Below, piece by piece: positions 55,154 through 64,000 of a DNA stretch of 64,000 bases. A program made the translations under genes and the position numbers. Under the pieces are notes generated by a model. That model was not told the DNA's origin. It saw nothing but the letters and a program-made list of their open reading frames with translations, and ran no database searches. How positions within the stretch are numbered: the stretch's first letter is position 1; each line of letters starts with the position of its first letter. The stretch covers positions 16,014,272-16,078,271 of the forward strand of contig NC_026659.2 in assembly GCF_000004075.3 (NCBI RefSeq). The letters are read 5' to 3'. Origin of the DNA: Cucumis sativus. Taxonomy: Eukaryota > Streptophyta > Magnoliopsida > Cucurbitales > Cucurbitaceae.

Positions 55154-57579
55154 TGTAACGCCCCAAACTCGAAGGTATTTTATTTTAAGAGATTTTTTCG
55201 ATTTGTACAAGATTTATTGTTTTGAAGAAAATATGTTGAAGGGGGAAAGAAGATTTGAAAATGTGATAATATAATTATATATATATTTATTTATATTTTT
55301 AGTTTTATTATTTAGTTTAAATAAAAGAAAAGAAAAAGAAATTTTATTATATATATATTTATTTATATTTTAGTTTTATTTTTATTATTTAAATAAAAGA
55401 AAAGAAAAAAGAAATTTTTCCTTCCTTCTTCCTCCCGTGCGTCCTCCATCCCTTTCTCCTTCCCGTACCCTAGCAGCCGCACATCCCTCTCTTCTCCGTT
55501 CACCCAGTCGGCCACACAAGCTGCCGGTCGTTTCTTCTTCTTCTTTCCGGTCGTCTTCCTTTTCTCCTTCGGATCGAAACCGCCGCGCCCATCCGCTCAC
55601 AACCACCGTGCCTCTCCGCTCACAACCGTCGTGCCTCCCTCGGAAAGCAAATCGTCATCCAGATCTGCATCGCCGAGCCGTCCAGGTCCTCGCCGTCGCT
55701 TGTGCTTCACCCTTGCAGTTCGCCATAACCCAGATCCGTCGCTGCAACCGTCGGCCGGTTCGTGAAGTGCCGTACGCGTCACCTTGCAGCAGTCGTCCAG
55801 ATCTGCATCGCCGTGCCCATTCCTTTCCTCTCCGTTCGTGAAGCCCTGCTGCGCAATCTCTGTCTCCGTCGAAGCCAAGCCCAGCCGCCGCCCGTTCCTT
55901 TCTCCTCCGTTTTCTGCACTGCCGCGTGACTCTCCGACCGCGTCTGTCTTCACCTCCGTGAAGCCGTCGACGCATACATCTCGTGAAGTCATACACGGAT
56001 CCAAGTCGATCTCTTCCTAAATTACGTGTCCCCTATCAAGTCGACGTTCTTCTGCTCGTTGTAAGACGGAGTTACGATTTGAAGCCGATTTTCTTTTCCA
56101 GTTGAGTCGCATTCAGTGTTGCTCTATTTACAGCCGCTTGATTCGTTCTTGATTGTCATTTTTGCCTCGCCGTGAACCATTGGGCTCATATTTGGGTAAG
56201 AACAAGTTATGGTTTTTGTTGGTTTCTTGGTTTTTGTTGAATGCTGCCATTGGATTTAATTGTTGGCGAAATGCTTAATTCTTGAAGGTACATCTTGATT
56301 CAGTGAGCGAATCCTTGATTTTCCAAAAGGTTGAAGTGGACTTGATTTTCCACTTCTTGGGTAAGTTGTGGAATTTACATATGGGGTAATTTGAATGGTT
56401 GAAACTATTTAGAAAGATGTTGATTTTATGATTGATTATGTTTAGGATTTGATTCATTGGATTTAGTAGATTGAAGAACTTGCATAAAAGTGAGGTAAGG
56501 GATTTTATTTTCTACTGGACTCACCTATGCTTTTGAATTGTAATGTTAGTCACCTCTGATTGAGTAAATGTGTTGAGACAATATATATATACGTATGGAT
56601 GTAGGTTCGGTGTTGAATGTATACTGTGGATGACTGAAAATATATATATACACATGGATTGAAGTAGACTTGATGTTGAATGCATATTGTGATTGTCTTG
56701 GAATATATATATATGTGTGTGGATGTAGACAGGACGACAATTGTAGATTGTGTTTGTATGAGATGCGGATGTGAACTTGTGATTGTCGTTTAGACTGGGT
56801 GTACGTTATACTAAAGTATGACTGTGTGCTGGTGAACTGAGAGGCGTTATGACTATATAGTTTGATTGACTGACGTATTAGTATGTTACTGACAGACATT
56901 GGGCTAAAGTGAGATAAGTTGACTGTTAGAACGTTGAGTGAAAGAACTTTATATTTTGAAGTAACTGAAAGATGGTACGAATGGATTGAGGGGAAAAATT
57001 GTTAGCTTTTATTGGGATGTGTGCCTTGTAGGTGTCCCACGGGATCACCAATTATTCTGCACCTTCGGGAGCATTAGACTGATATGTGTTTCTGCAGAAC
57101 ACTACACTGAAATGTACGTCCCTCGGGGCGTTAGACTGAAATGTGCATCCTACGGGATCACAAGACTGCGACTGTACAGGGTGTCCCAATAGAATGTTAA
57201 CAATTTATTTTTCCCCTGACGGGACCAGTAGAGGGTCTCTTACTGGGTATTTTTATACTCACCCTTCTTATGTTTAATTTTCAGGCAAAGGTAATAAAGG
57301 CGGCAAACCGGCGAGGGGCAGGAAGGAAGTGTGATTGCCATAGGAAATGTGTTATTTTGCTTCCGCTTATTGTTTGTTTTAGGTTTAAGACGTTGTATTG
57401 AAACTTAGCTTACAAACTTTTATTTGTAAATAGTACTTTTTTTAAGTTTTTGGAATATTTGAAAATCAGGCCTGACTTAAAGTTGTTTTTCAATTGGCTT
57501 ACATTTCATTTTGTATCAACCAAAGTCTTTTGTCAAAAATTAACGACCTCGACTTACCTAGAAAAGTTGGGTCGTTACA
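55154..57579 (+). repeat. 3' LTR of the full-length gypsy element
   Basis: 2426 bp with the same limits as the 5' LTR. Mismatches with it cluster in the CpG-rich leader (55535-55935 against 48241-48650) and are mostly C/T or G/A changes. The remaining 1.6 kb differs at only about ten sites plus small indels in T or AT runs. Confidence 0.95.
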
Positions 57580-57735
57580 GTTGGTCTTTGTTTTTGTCAC
57601 TTTCTCAAATAATAAAGTATGTGTTCTATGGACTTAATTATTATAACTTATTTTGCCATTTTCGCAAGTGTCCCTTAATTGTAATACATGTATATGTGAC
57701 ATAATCTAATCAAACTAACTCATAAATGGACTTAA
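57580..57735. repeat. Continuation of the split 254-bp duplication
   Basis: GTTGGTCTTTGTTTTTGTCA through ACTCATAAATGGACTTAAT repeats 47601-47760 with one visible difference (CACTTTC for CATTTTC). It contains TTTTGCCATTTTCGCAAGTG, whose complement resembles MULE-type termini. Confidence 0.88.
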
Positions 57736-58014
57736 TCGATCTCATGGACCACAAATTCTTCAATTACTTGCAAATTTGGTGAGTTCCTTCAAACGGTGGG
57801 CGAAGAGCTTAATTTTGAGAGAGAGAAAAAGTCGTGAAGAGTATTTGCGAGAGAGGGGGGAACGTCGCCAGAGAGCATTTGCGAGAGAGCTAAAGACAGT
57901 GACGATGTGGGATGAAGTAAGGTTTTTTTCGGTCATTGTTCACAAGTGGGATGAAAGCTTCGAATTATTTGTTTTAAATCAAAAAGCATATGATTGAAGG
58001 AAAACATTGATTTT
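57736..58014. other. Spacer, no gene recognised
   Basis: Contains a GA-rich stretch (GAGAGAGAAAAAG, GCGAGAGAG repeats at 57810-57890) producing a short basic frame 57776-57997. No family recognised. Confidence 0.4.
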
Positions 58015-58583
58015 TTATTAGGGTAATTTTTAATGACACATAATTTATGCCATTATTTACAATGCGAAAATTTTGTCAAGAAAACTCAATTTGTGTCACA
58101 AAAAATTTTGTATTTTTATTTTTAACGACACATTTTATTCCCTCATATCCCTTTTTCTTGATTTCAAGTGTCATTAAAACTTATATTTCTAAATAAATTT
58201 ATTCGACGAAAGTGGCTAGATTGGTGGGTTTGACGGCGAAGGCTTGTTGTGGGAGCAACGACAACAGTGGTTGGAGTGTGGAATCGACGACGGCAAGTGG
58301 CAAAAAATTGGAGGGCAAGGGTTCTTCATAACGACTCGGTAGCCCACTTCGAACTTTTTTGAAATTTGAGGTTTTTTCATTTGAAAATTTTTTTAATGAC
58401 AAAAAAATTGTTAATTAATGACGCAAAAATTGTTTTGAAATAAATTAAATTGTGTCAATATGATTGTTTTAAGAAATAATCCATATTTTTATTTTCAACA
58501 ACACAATGTACCTCATCCCACCTCTTTTTTCTTTTATTTTCAACGACACAATGTCTTGATTAAAATCCATTTTTCTAGTAGTG
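58015..58583. mobile_element. CACTA-like transposon end with subterminal repeats
   Basis: Ends ATTTTTCTAGTAGTG at about 58569-58583, complementary to CACTACTAGAAAAAT, a common plant CACTA terminus. The interval is filled with short words in both orientations: TTAATGACACA, TAACGACACA, CAACGACACAATG, GTGTCATTAAAA, TAATGACGCAAA, at least eight times. Such clusters are typical CACTA subterminal transposase-binding repeats. No transposase was found. Confidence 0.6.
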
Positions 58584-59257
58584 ACTGAAAAAAAAACTGG
58601 ACAAAATCATAATATCTTTGATAATTAAATCACCAGTTGGTTTGAACATATATAATCTTGGATCTATTCTATTATGATATGACCATGGTACATCATGAAC
58701 ATACATTGACTAAAAAACTTAAATTGATGAGTGAATGTAATAAATTTAATATTAATTATATGATCAATACTTTACACATGTATATTGGTATATCAGTCAA
58801 TAACAGTAGTAAGACAAATTATAAAATATAAGGGATAAAAGTCCTACACATGCATGTATGGTATACTCTCTTGATAGCAAAATGCATTTATGTCAACTCA
58901 TGTTTGAATGCATTTATGTAGGAAATTCAATAAAATAATTAAGAAACCTTGCAATATGTGAGAGATATACGAACTTCAAACAAATTTTACAAGTTTCAGC
59001 AAAAATTTTCAAACAACTTTTAAAGTTTAAGCAAAAAGTAACCGTAGGTAGGAAGGGGAGCAAAAGTGGGGTCTCGAATTAATTCTGAAAAATTAGTAGG
59101 CTTTCAAAATTTAGGTTCTAGAAGTAGAATTATTGCAGAAAAATAAATAATTGCATCATTCAAATTGAATCAAACATATCAGGATGTTATATTCTCCACA
59201 ACGTATAATGGAGTATAAACATAAAGTTTCTATATACAAAGCTATGTATCTCTACCC
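58584..59257. other. AT-rich spacer, nothing recognised
   Basis: Very AT-rich, no open frame of note, no terminal repeats or tRNA-like structures seen. Confidence 0.5.
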
Positions 59258-60180
59258 TTGACTTCTCTTTCTCTCTTTCTACCTTTTTTATCCTTTCTTT
59301 CTCCCATTCACTCAATACACTTGCAAGAACCTTCATTTTTTTTGTATTTAAATTTTCTTGGCACCATCCTTTTTTTAATTATCAAGGCTTTGTTATTGTG
59401 TACCAGTATTGTGTCGTGCCTCCTTCACTTCTCATCATCATTTTCATGTCACATCTCTACCTTGTCAATTTTCGTTTTTCACTCAGCTTTCTTTCTTCTT
59501 TTGTCTTCACTACTTTCTTCGCTCCTTCTTCTCAAGCTCTAACTTTTGCTATTATCAACCAGTCTCAAATGACCATTGGAAAACCTATCGCCCACTGAGA
59601 GGCAGCCAATATAGTAATGCCTCTAATGATAAACTCCAATGAAATCAAAAGTTCTTCTTTAAGATTTGGAAAAATATATTAGATAAACTCGGACGTGGTG
59701 AACGCGGTGAACGCAGACGTGGTGAACGCGGACGGACGGACGGTGAACACGGCAGAAGTTAGAGATCCTCAGAGAGAACTTGGCATTTTCGAATGCGGTA
59801 GAGACAAGTCTAGGGCTTCGAAGGATTCTTCTTTCTATCCAAACAGTCCAAAGTAAGCCAGTTATGGAGGGAGGAATACACATTAGAGAGCTCAGTTATG
59901 GATGGAGGAATACACAACTTTTTCTCATGGTCATTTTCCTCGTGGGCATTCTCTTCATGTTTCTTCTTATTCCGACTAAAATACAAGCACAAATTATTCT
60001 TCGCCTTCGTATAGGTTTGTTTGAAGAAGATTAAAAAAGTCCTTAATTTATCTCGACACTTCCAAAACCAGAATATAATACCCGTGCTACATAAATCCCT
60101 CTTTCCAAATAGTCGAACATGAACTATCCATGCATATCTTGGAATAAACAAGAGAAACCCTAACTAAACCCAAATAGAAA
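59258..60180. other. Unidentified region with a short GGTGAACGCGG-type repeat
   Basis: 59258-59560 is pyrimidine-rich and gives several overlapping frames by composition only. 59694-59752 holds about five imperfect units of GTGGTGAACGCG/GACG. 59863-59920 repeats TTATGGA(T)GGAGGAATACACA twice. A frame at 59780-60034 includes a hydrophobic run (FLMVIFLVGILFMFLLIP) but has no family resemblance I can name. I cannot support a gene. Confidence 0.35.
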
Positions 60181-60904
60181 ATACGTTGCAATCTAAAATA
60201 TACTTAAAGAAACAAAAAGAAGTTTTAATGCTGTGGGTTTTTTACTGATCTTCTTCAACAACAAAATAACTCAACGCCACACTTCAATTTTTCCTTCCAC
60301 GAATTGGGCTTTTAAAGAGTTTTCACCACGAATTTATCTTTTTTGGTTCGACAAGTAACAACATGTGAATCCCCAAATGCAAGGTTTTATTAAAAATTTA
60401 AAATATAATTTTTTTAAAAAAATTATAATACCTAAAAATATATTTTTTTTATATTTATAACCTAATTTTCTGTCATTGCATACTTGAGAGAAATATATTT
60501 TTCAATTAGCATAATAACCTTTATATAGTAAATTAAATTTGTAGAATGAGAAAAGACCTTAGATCCAAAAAAGTTATTTATTTATTATTGGAGTGAATTG
60601 TCTAATTAATGTAGTTAATGGATGGTTTTGTAACCATAAAAAAATAATGAAAATAATTTTCTAAAAGAATGAATGAAAATTTGGAAAGTTAAAAGGTTTT
60701 AGGAATTAAAAAAAAGGGTGTAACATTATAAAAGACTACCAAATATACTGTAAGAGACATGCATTAAAGGAGCTGAGGCATGCATACTACCAAATATACT
60801 ATAAATAAACCAGAATTCTTTTTTAAGAAATTAAACAACTAATTAAATATAAAGAAGAAAGATTAGAAAATGAATGATCAAACAAACTATGACTCATTTA
60901 TTTT
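60181..60904. other. AT-rich spacer
   Basis: Strongly A/T-biased with poly(A)/poly(T) runs. No coding sequence or element ends recognised. Confidence 0.5.
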
Positions 60905-62126
60905 TGACAGGTTCGGCCAGTATCACCTAACAATTCATTTTCACCAAGAGAATAAACATGAGTAGCCTTGGAATCAAGTTCCTCCGATAAAAGCCACGGA
61001 GTTGATGGGTTAGAGACAGAACCAGAATTTGAGTTCAACGATGTGGATGCAAAATTTTGAAACTAGCAGCAACATGAAGTTAAGACAACGAATTATTTTC
61101 AATATAGAAAGGCTAATTGTAAGAAGTTGTTAATGAAGTGTCCAAATGCATTATGGTAATATTGGGTGCAGAATGTTTGGAAGTTTTATCCGTGTGCTGT
61201 GAAGCACCACAGAGTTGAAGCATATGAAACCTGTGTTTATCTGACAAAAAATAGTGTCATGATCATTGCCTTTCCATTCCATAAATTTATGGATAGCAGA
61301 AGAAAGAGAACTCTCAACACTTGAATCACCATATAGCACTCTACATCCAGGTGGTGCCTTGATTTTTGAAGATTTAGTTAAAAGCAGTGATAAAATTGGT
61401 ACAGAAATTACAGTGCATTTCTCGATATGCAACAACATTAAGAGCAACTTAAAGACAACAATCATCAAGAAATCTAGTATTTAAAATGTACAAAGAGCAG
61501 TAGTAAACATATGTATTTTATGGCTGACTTTATCCATAATAAATGTTGGATTAAATCATCAAAATAAAACACAAATAGATAATTATCGAGTTTTTCAATG
61601 GAGGATAGAGAGGAAGACATGCATGCACAACTACTAGATCTATATGGTGCCAGACTGCCAGTAAAAATTTAAAGACACACATGACAACATTATTTTGGAT
61701 GAAGTTCTAATATTGCAACCATGGAGGAAAAATCAGCAAATCTTAAATAGATGTAGTAGTCCAAATGATAAAAGTTTGTCTCAAGATAATATTTTAGTAA
61801 CTGCAGATGCATTGTGTTGAACCTAACCTCTTGTGTTTCACGGTAATGAACAAGGACAATGTGTTCAAAGGTCCTGAACAAAAAGCAGAAGAAAGTCATA
61901 AATTATATAAGTAGAACACGATATACTGCCACTGTCTAATTTCATTTTTCTTTGCTTGTGGCATGATGGGGATAGACCCCACTGAAACAACTGGTAGCAA
62001 GCAATTTAACAATTTTCTTTCAACCATAACATACTTATCTAGGAGCCAATAACACCGGCGAACAAAGGTTGGGCTATCTAGTCCATGGGCATAGTATACA
62101 TGTAATCTTTCTACATTACCAACATG
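60905..62126 (-). pseudogene. CAMTA transcription-factor gene fragment (CG-1 domain C-terminus)
   Basis: Minus strand, three exon-like blocks. 62126-62035 follows acceptor CTCTTCAG and encodes HVGNVERLHVYYAHGLDSPT then FVRRCYWLLD, ending at donor GTATGT. 61873-61828 follows TGTTCAG and completes the codon in phase: TFEHIVLVHYRETQE, then donor GTTAGG. About 61060-60905 encodes LNSNSGSVSNPSTPWLLSEE and LDSKATHVYSLGENE. These match the end of the CG-1 DNA-binding domain and the following linker of calmodulin-binding transcription activators. The first half of CG-1 and the downstream TIG, ankyrin and IQ parts are not found here, so only a three-exon fragment exists. The gap 61827-61061 contains an unassigned minus-strand frame (61468-61151). 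Confidence 0.85.
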
Positions 62127-62944
62127 CTGAAGAGAAAGAAAAGATTATCAAAGCACACCTTTTCTTGGTTATTAAGGCTGTAAAAGAATGAAAATTACCA
62201 TAAATCTAAACACAGTTAATATTAGACCATTGAACAACCTATAGATTCAAAAGAAAAGACTCAAACCACCAATAGACTGGTTAATCATTTAAACTGATCT
62301 CCAACAACATGATACGCAGTATATCGTGCTAGATCCATAATTACCACATGTGGACTCCTATGGTAATTTCATTGATGATACACAGCTAGTAGGCAAGATT
62401 ATGAAATGAAGACGGTATGTGAGAAGATTGAAAAGATCAACATGATAAAATTATAGGGATTTGAATTTATATCTTAAGAACACCAGAGTCAAATGCTTAA
62501 GCTGATTAACTGTGTTAAATTTAACTCTATAATATATTTTAAATCTGAACAGTCATTAAACAACTACATTTTGAATAAGCTTTAGAGAATATTAGCAAAA
62601 GCAGTAGAAATTACTTCAAATTTGTAGAGAAAGCACATAAATTATATTCTAGAGAAAGAGCATCTGAATTATATTCTACAGAAACACGAGCCCATAGCAT
62701 GTCTACGGAGTAGCAATGACAGTGAAAAAGGGAATAGTAAGTAACTAATCTCATAAACCCCTTTCTCACATCTAACCAAGTTCTTTCACAACATGCAAAA
62801 GCATCAAAATATTTAAGAAAACTTCCAATATTGCATTTGGAACTCATTGATTGACTTCAACGTTTAAGAGTCATAAAAGATACAGCTTACTTTCTCACCT
62901 GTCACCACTAAGCCTACGGCAACATCTTTTTATAAGATATTCAG
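62127..62944. other. Spacer between CAMTA fragment and gypsy gag
   Basis: AT-rich. A minus-strand frame at 62847-62611 starts MSSKCNIGSFLKYFDAF; I looked for the upstream CG-1 exon in it and could not support one. No other feature. Confidence 0.4.
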
Positions 62945-63602
62945 CTAATCTTTAGATTGTTTACCGAATAATCGTCTATTGTTTTGTAATTGATCCCACC
63001 AAGCGCTTGCGCCACCTTGAAGTTTGAGAGCAACTAATCGAACCTTCTTGTGTTCGGGTGTATTGGCATAGTCGAAAAAAATTTCTACGTTCTTGATCCA
63101 ATCAAGAAACTTCTCCACGTCCATTCGACCATTGAAGGTAGGGAGATCCACTTTCATACGTATTTCTTGATCTTCTTGAAAGTATGGTCGAAGTCCAAAC
63201 CTTTGTTGAGGTTCTTGATGAATGTTCAGCAAGTTGTCTTCATCGAAAGAGTCAGAATCGTTTAAGAAATTTCCAAGTACGTTGTTTCCATACAATCGAT
63301 TATTGTGGATGTGAATAGGTTGATTTCTTAGTAGTTCTTGGTTTACAACAGGGTTTATTGGTCTTTCTTGTCTTTCTTGGTTTGCTGCAATTGGGTTTCT
63401 TGGTCTTTCTTGTCTTTCTTGGTTTGCTGCAATTGGGTTTCTTGGGGGATGAATTGCTTCTTCTAAAGGTTGGACATGAAATCGGGTAAAAAGGTTTGTT
63501 AATTCTACTAACGATTGCTGTATATCCGACTGCCCTTTTCGAAGTTCTTCAATAGCTTGTTCTACCAACTGCAAGCCTTGGTTGAAGGAGGCTTCTGCGT
63601 CC
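62945..63602 (-). pseudogene. Ty3/gypsy gag, truncated (minus)
   Basis: The likely start is ATG at 63602 (MDAEASFNQGLQLVEQAIEE); the longer frame from 63688 would run through the primer site. An N-terminal coiled-coil-like segment (about residues 10-50) is followed by a 14-residue duplicated motif (NPIAANQERQERPR, then NPIAANQERQERPI), then the capsid start KVDLPTFNGRMDVEKFLDWI, YANTPEHKKVRLVALKLQGG and ASAWWDQLQNNRR, a classic retrotransposon Gag signature. It breaks off after GKQSKD at 62945: the remaining capsid, zinc knuckle and pol are missing. No internal stop in what remains. Confidence 0.88.
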
Positions 63603-63659
63603 ATGGATAAGAGTGGTAGGATCCAAGTTTTTTTAGGGAAGAGTGAGCTAGGATCACAC

Positions 63660-63671
63660 TCTGATACCAAT
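63660..63671 (-). promoter_or_regulatory. Primer-binding site of the minus-strand gypsy element
   Basis: The minus strand reads TTGGTATCAGAGTG just downstream of the LTR end, matching tRNA-Met primer sites with one change at the end (AGAGT for AGAGC). Coordinates approximate by a base or two. Confidence 0.7.
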
Positions 63672-63953
63672 TGATGCAGTAATTGCAAAGCTAGAAATCT
63701 TTATGTATAATGCCTCTTTTTTTTTTATGTCTTATTAATGAAAATGAGAAGCTTTTTTATAGGCTGGAGATTACGAGAGTTGTTAAACTAACTTGGGGTT
63801 GAGTTAGTTTAACTTGGAGTTGAGTTAGTTATAACTAACTCAAGATACAAAATTGGTAATTCAAATAACTAATCCTAAACTATAAAAATGGTAATTCAAA
63901 CCACTCCTCTAGGATAAAACTCAAGAAACATCAAGAAGGGAGATGTTCTACAT
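63671..63953 (-). mobile_element. 5' LTR of the minus-strand gypsy element
   Basis: The minus strand begins TGTAGAACATCTCCC at 63953 and ends ATTACTGCATCA at about 63671, followed by the primer site and gag. It contains CAGCCTATAAAAAAGC (TATA box) at about 63755-63770 on the minus strand. No 3' LTR is visible because the element is cut at 62945. Confidence 0.75.
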
Positions 63954-64000
63954 CAAAGTGTAGAGAACGATTCAAAATCCTTGGTGAAAGGAATGAATGT
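63954..64000. other. Window end, no feature
   Basis: 47 bp flanking the LTR; nothing recognised. Confidence 0.5.

Larger units (their letters stand above)
47860..57579 (+). mobile_element. Full-length chromovirus-type Ty3/gypsy retrotransposon
   Basis: 9720 bp flanked by GTTGG at 47855-47859 and 57580-57584. Order: 5' LTR 47860-50283, tRNA-Met primer site 50286-50297, gag, protease, RT, RNaseH, integrase with chromodomain-like tail, purine tract, 3' LTR 55154-57579. The pol order and the C-terminal chromodomain-like region place it among chromoviruses; the long LTRs and Gag type suggest the Tekay/Del group. LTRs differ by roughly 30 substitutions by eye, so it is young. Three stops and one frameshift (see CDS entries) block polyprotein synthesis, although the RT-integrase frame is open. 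It is the only intact-structure member here of the family that left several solo LTRs. Confidence 0.95.

Noticed and set aside
59258..59642. Overlapping Phe/Ser/Leu-rich ORFs resembling signal peptides
   Set aside because: Pyrimidine-rich tract open in all three frames; no conserved motif or downstream domain.
61151..61468. Additional CAMTA exon between 61827 and 61061
   Set aside because: Open minus-strand frame without recognisable CAMTA sequence or convincing splice sites; left as unassigned intron-like sequence.
62611..62847. First half of the CAMTA CG-1 domain
   Set aside because: The frame has a few suggestive residues (FLKYF) but lacks the invariant CG-1 motifs, so I could not support it.

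Overview
This window is eukaryotic, from a plant nuclear genome in a gene-poor, probably pericentromeric stretch. There are no operons or ribosome-binding sites. Instead there is a long 177-bp satellite array followed by about 54 kb of nested retrotransposons, LINEs, DNA-transposon remnants and two decayed fragments of host genes with GT-AG introns. The unit length equals that of the 177-bp centromeric satellite reported for cucumber, and several LTR families look like ones I associate with Cucurbitaceae. I therefore favour a cucurbit (Cucumis or a relative), but this is inference from memory and was not searched.

Layout. 1-963: AT-rich flank with diverged copies of another repeat. 964-9278: 47 head-to-tail 177-bp monomers. 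9285-11210: solo copia-type LTR (minus) at the satellite edge. 11213-12060: broken Ty3/gypsy gag-protease. 12370-14511: minus-strand LINE remnant. 14530-17978: rearranged Ty1/copia element (plus), interrupted by an LTR fragment that carries a 5S-rRNA-like promoter region. 17980-24455: minus-strand Ty3/gypsy pieces (gag, RT, tandem LTRs, integrase plus 3' LTR), a copia LTR fragment, and a miniature LTR element (TRIM) split by a solo gypsy LTR.

24456-34500: a decayed host gene encoding a BRCT-domain DNA-repair-type protein. Six exons can be traced with splice sites, but there is a frameshift and two stop codons. Its introns have been expanded by a LINE inside a TRIM, a solo LTR inside that LINE, and a non-autonomous LTR element with another LTR nested in it. 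35270-42747: solo LTRs of one gypsy family (one nested inside another in the opposite direction) plus a Mutator-like transposase remnant. 43300-47190: unidentified minus-strand coding remnants, a 0.85-1.2 kb tandem repeat with long CA/CG tracts, and a CACTA end.

47860-57579: a full-length chromovirus-type Ty3/gypsy element with target-site duplication GTTGG, 2.4-kb near-identical LTRs, tRNA-Met primer site, gag, protease and a 905-codon RT-RNaseH-integrase frame. It is disabled by three stop codons and one frameshift. It is the likely source family of the solo LTRs at 20401, 35690, 38672 and 39396. 58015-58583: second CACTA end. 60905-62126: minus-strand fragment of a CAMTA (CG-1 domain) transcription-factor gene. 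62945-63953: minus-strand gypsy gag with its 5' LTR.

No intact host gene was found. The window is best read as a chronology of nested insertions, LTR-LTR recombination (at least four solo LTRs with target duplications) and mutational decay beside a recently homogenised satellite.
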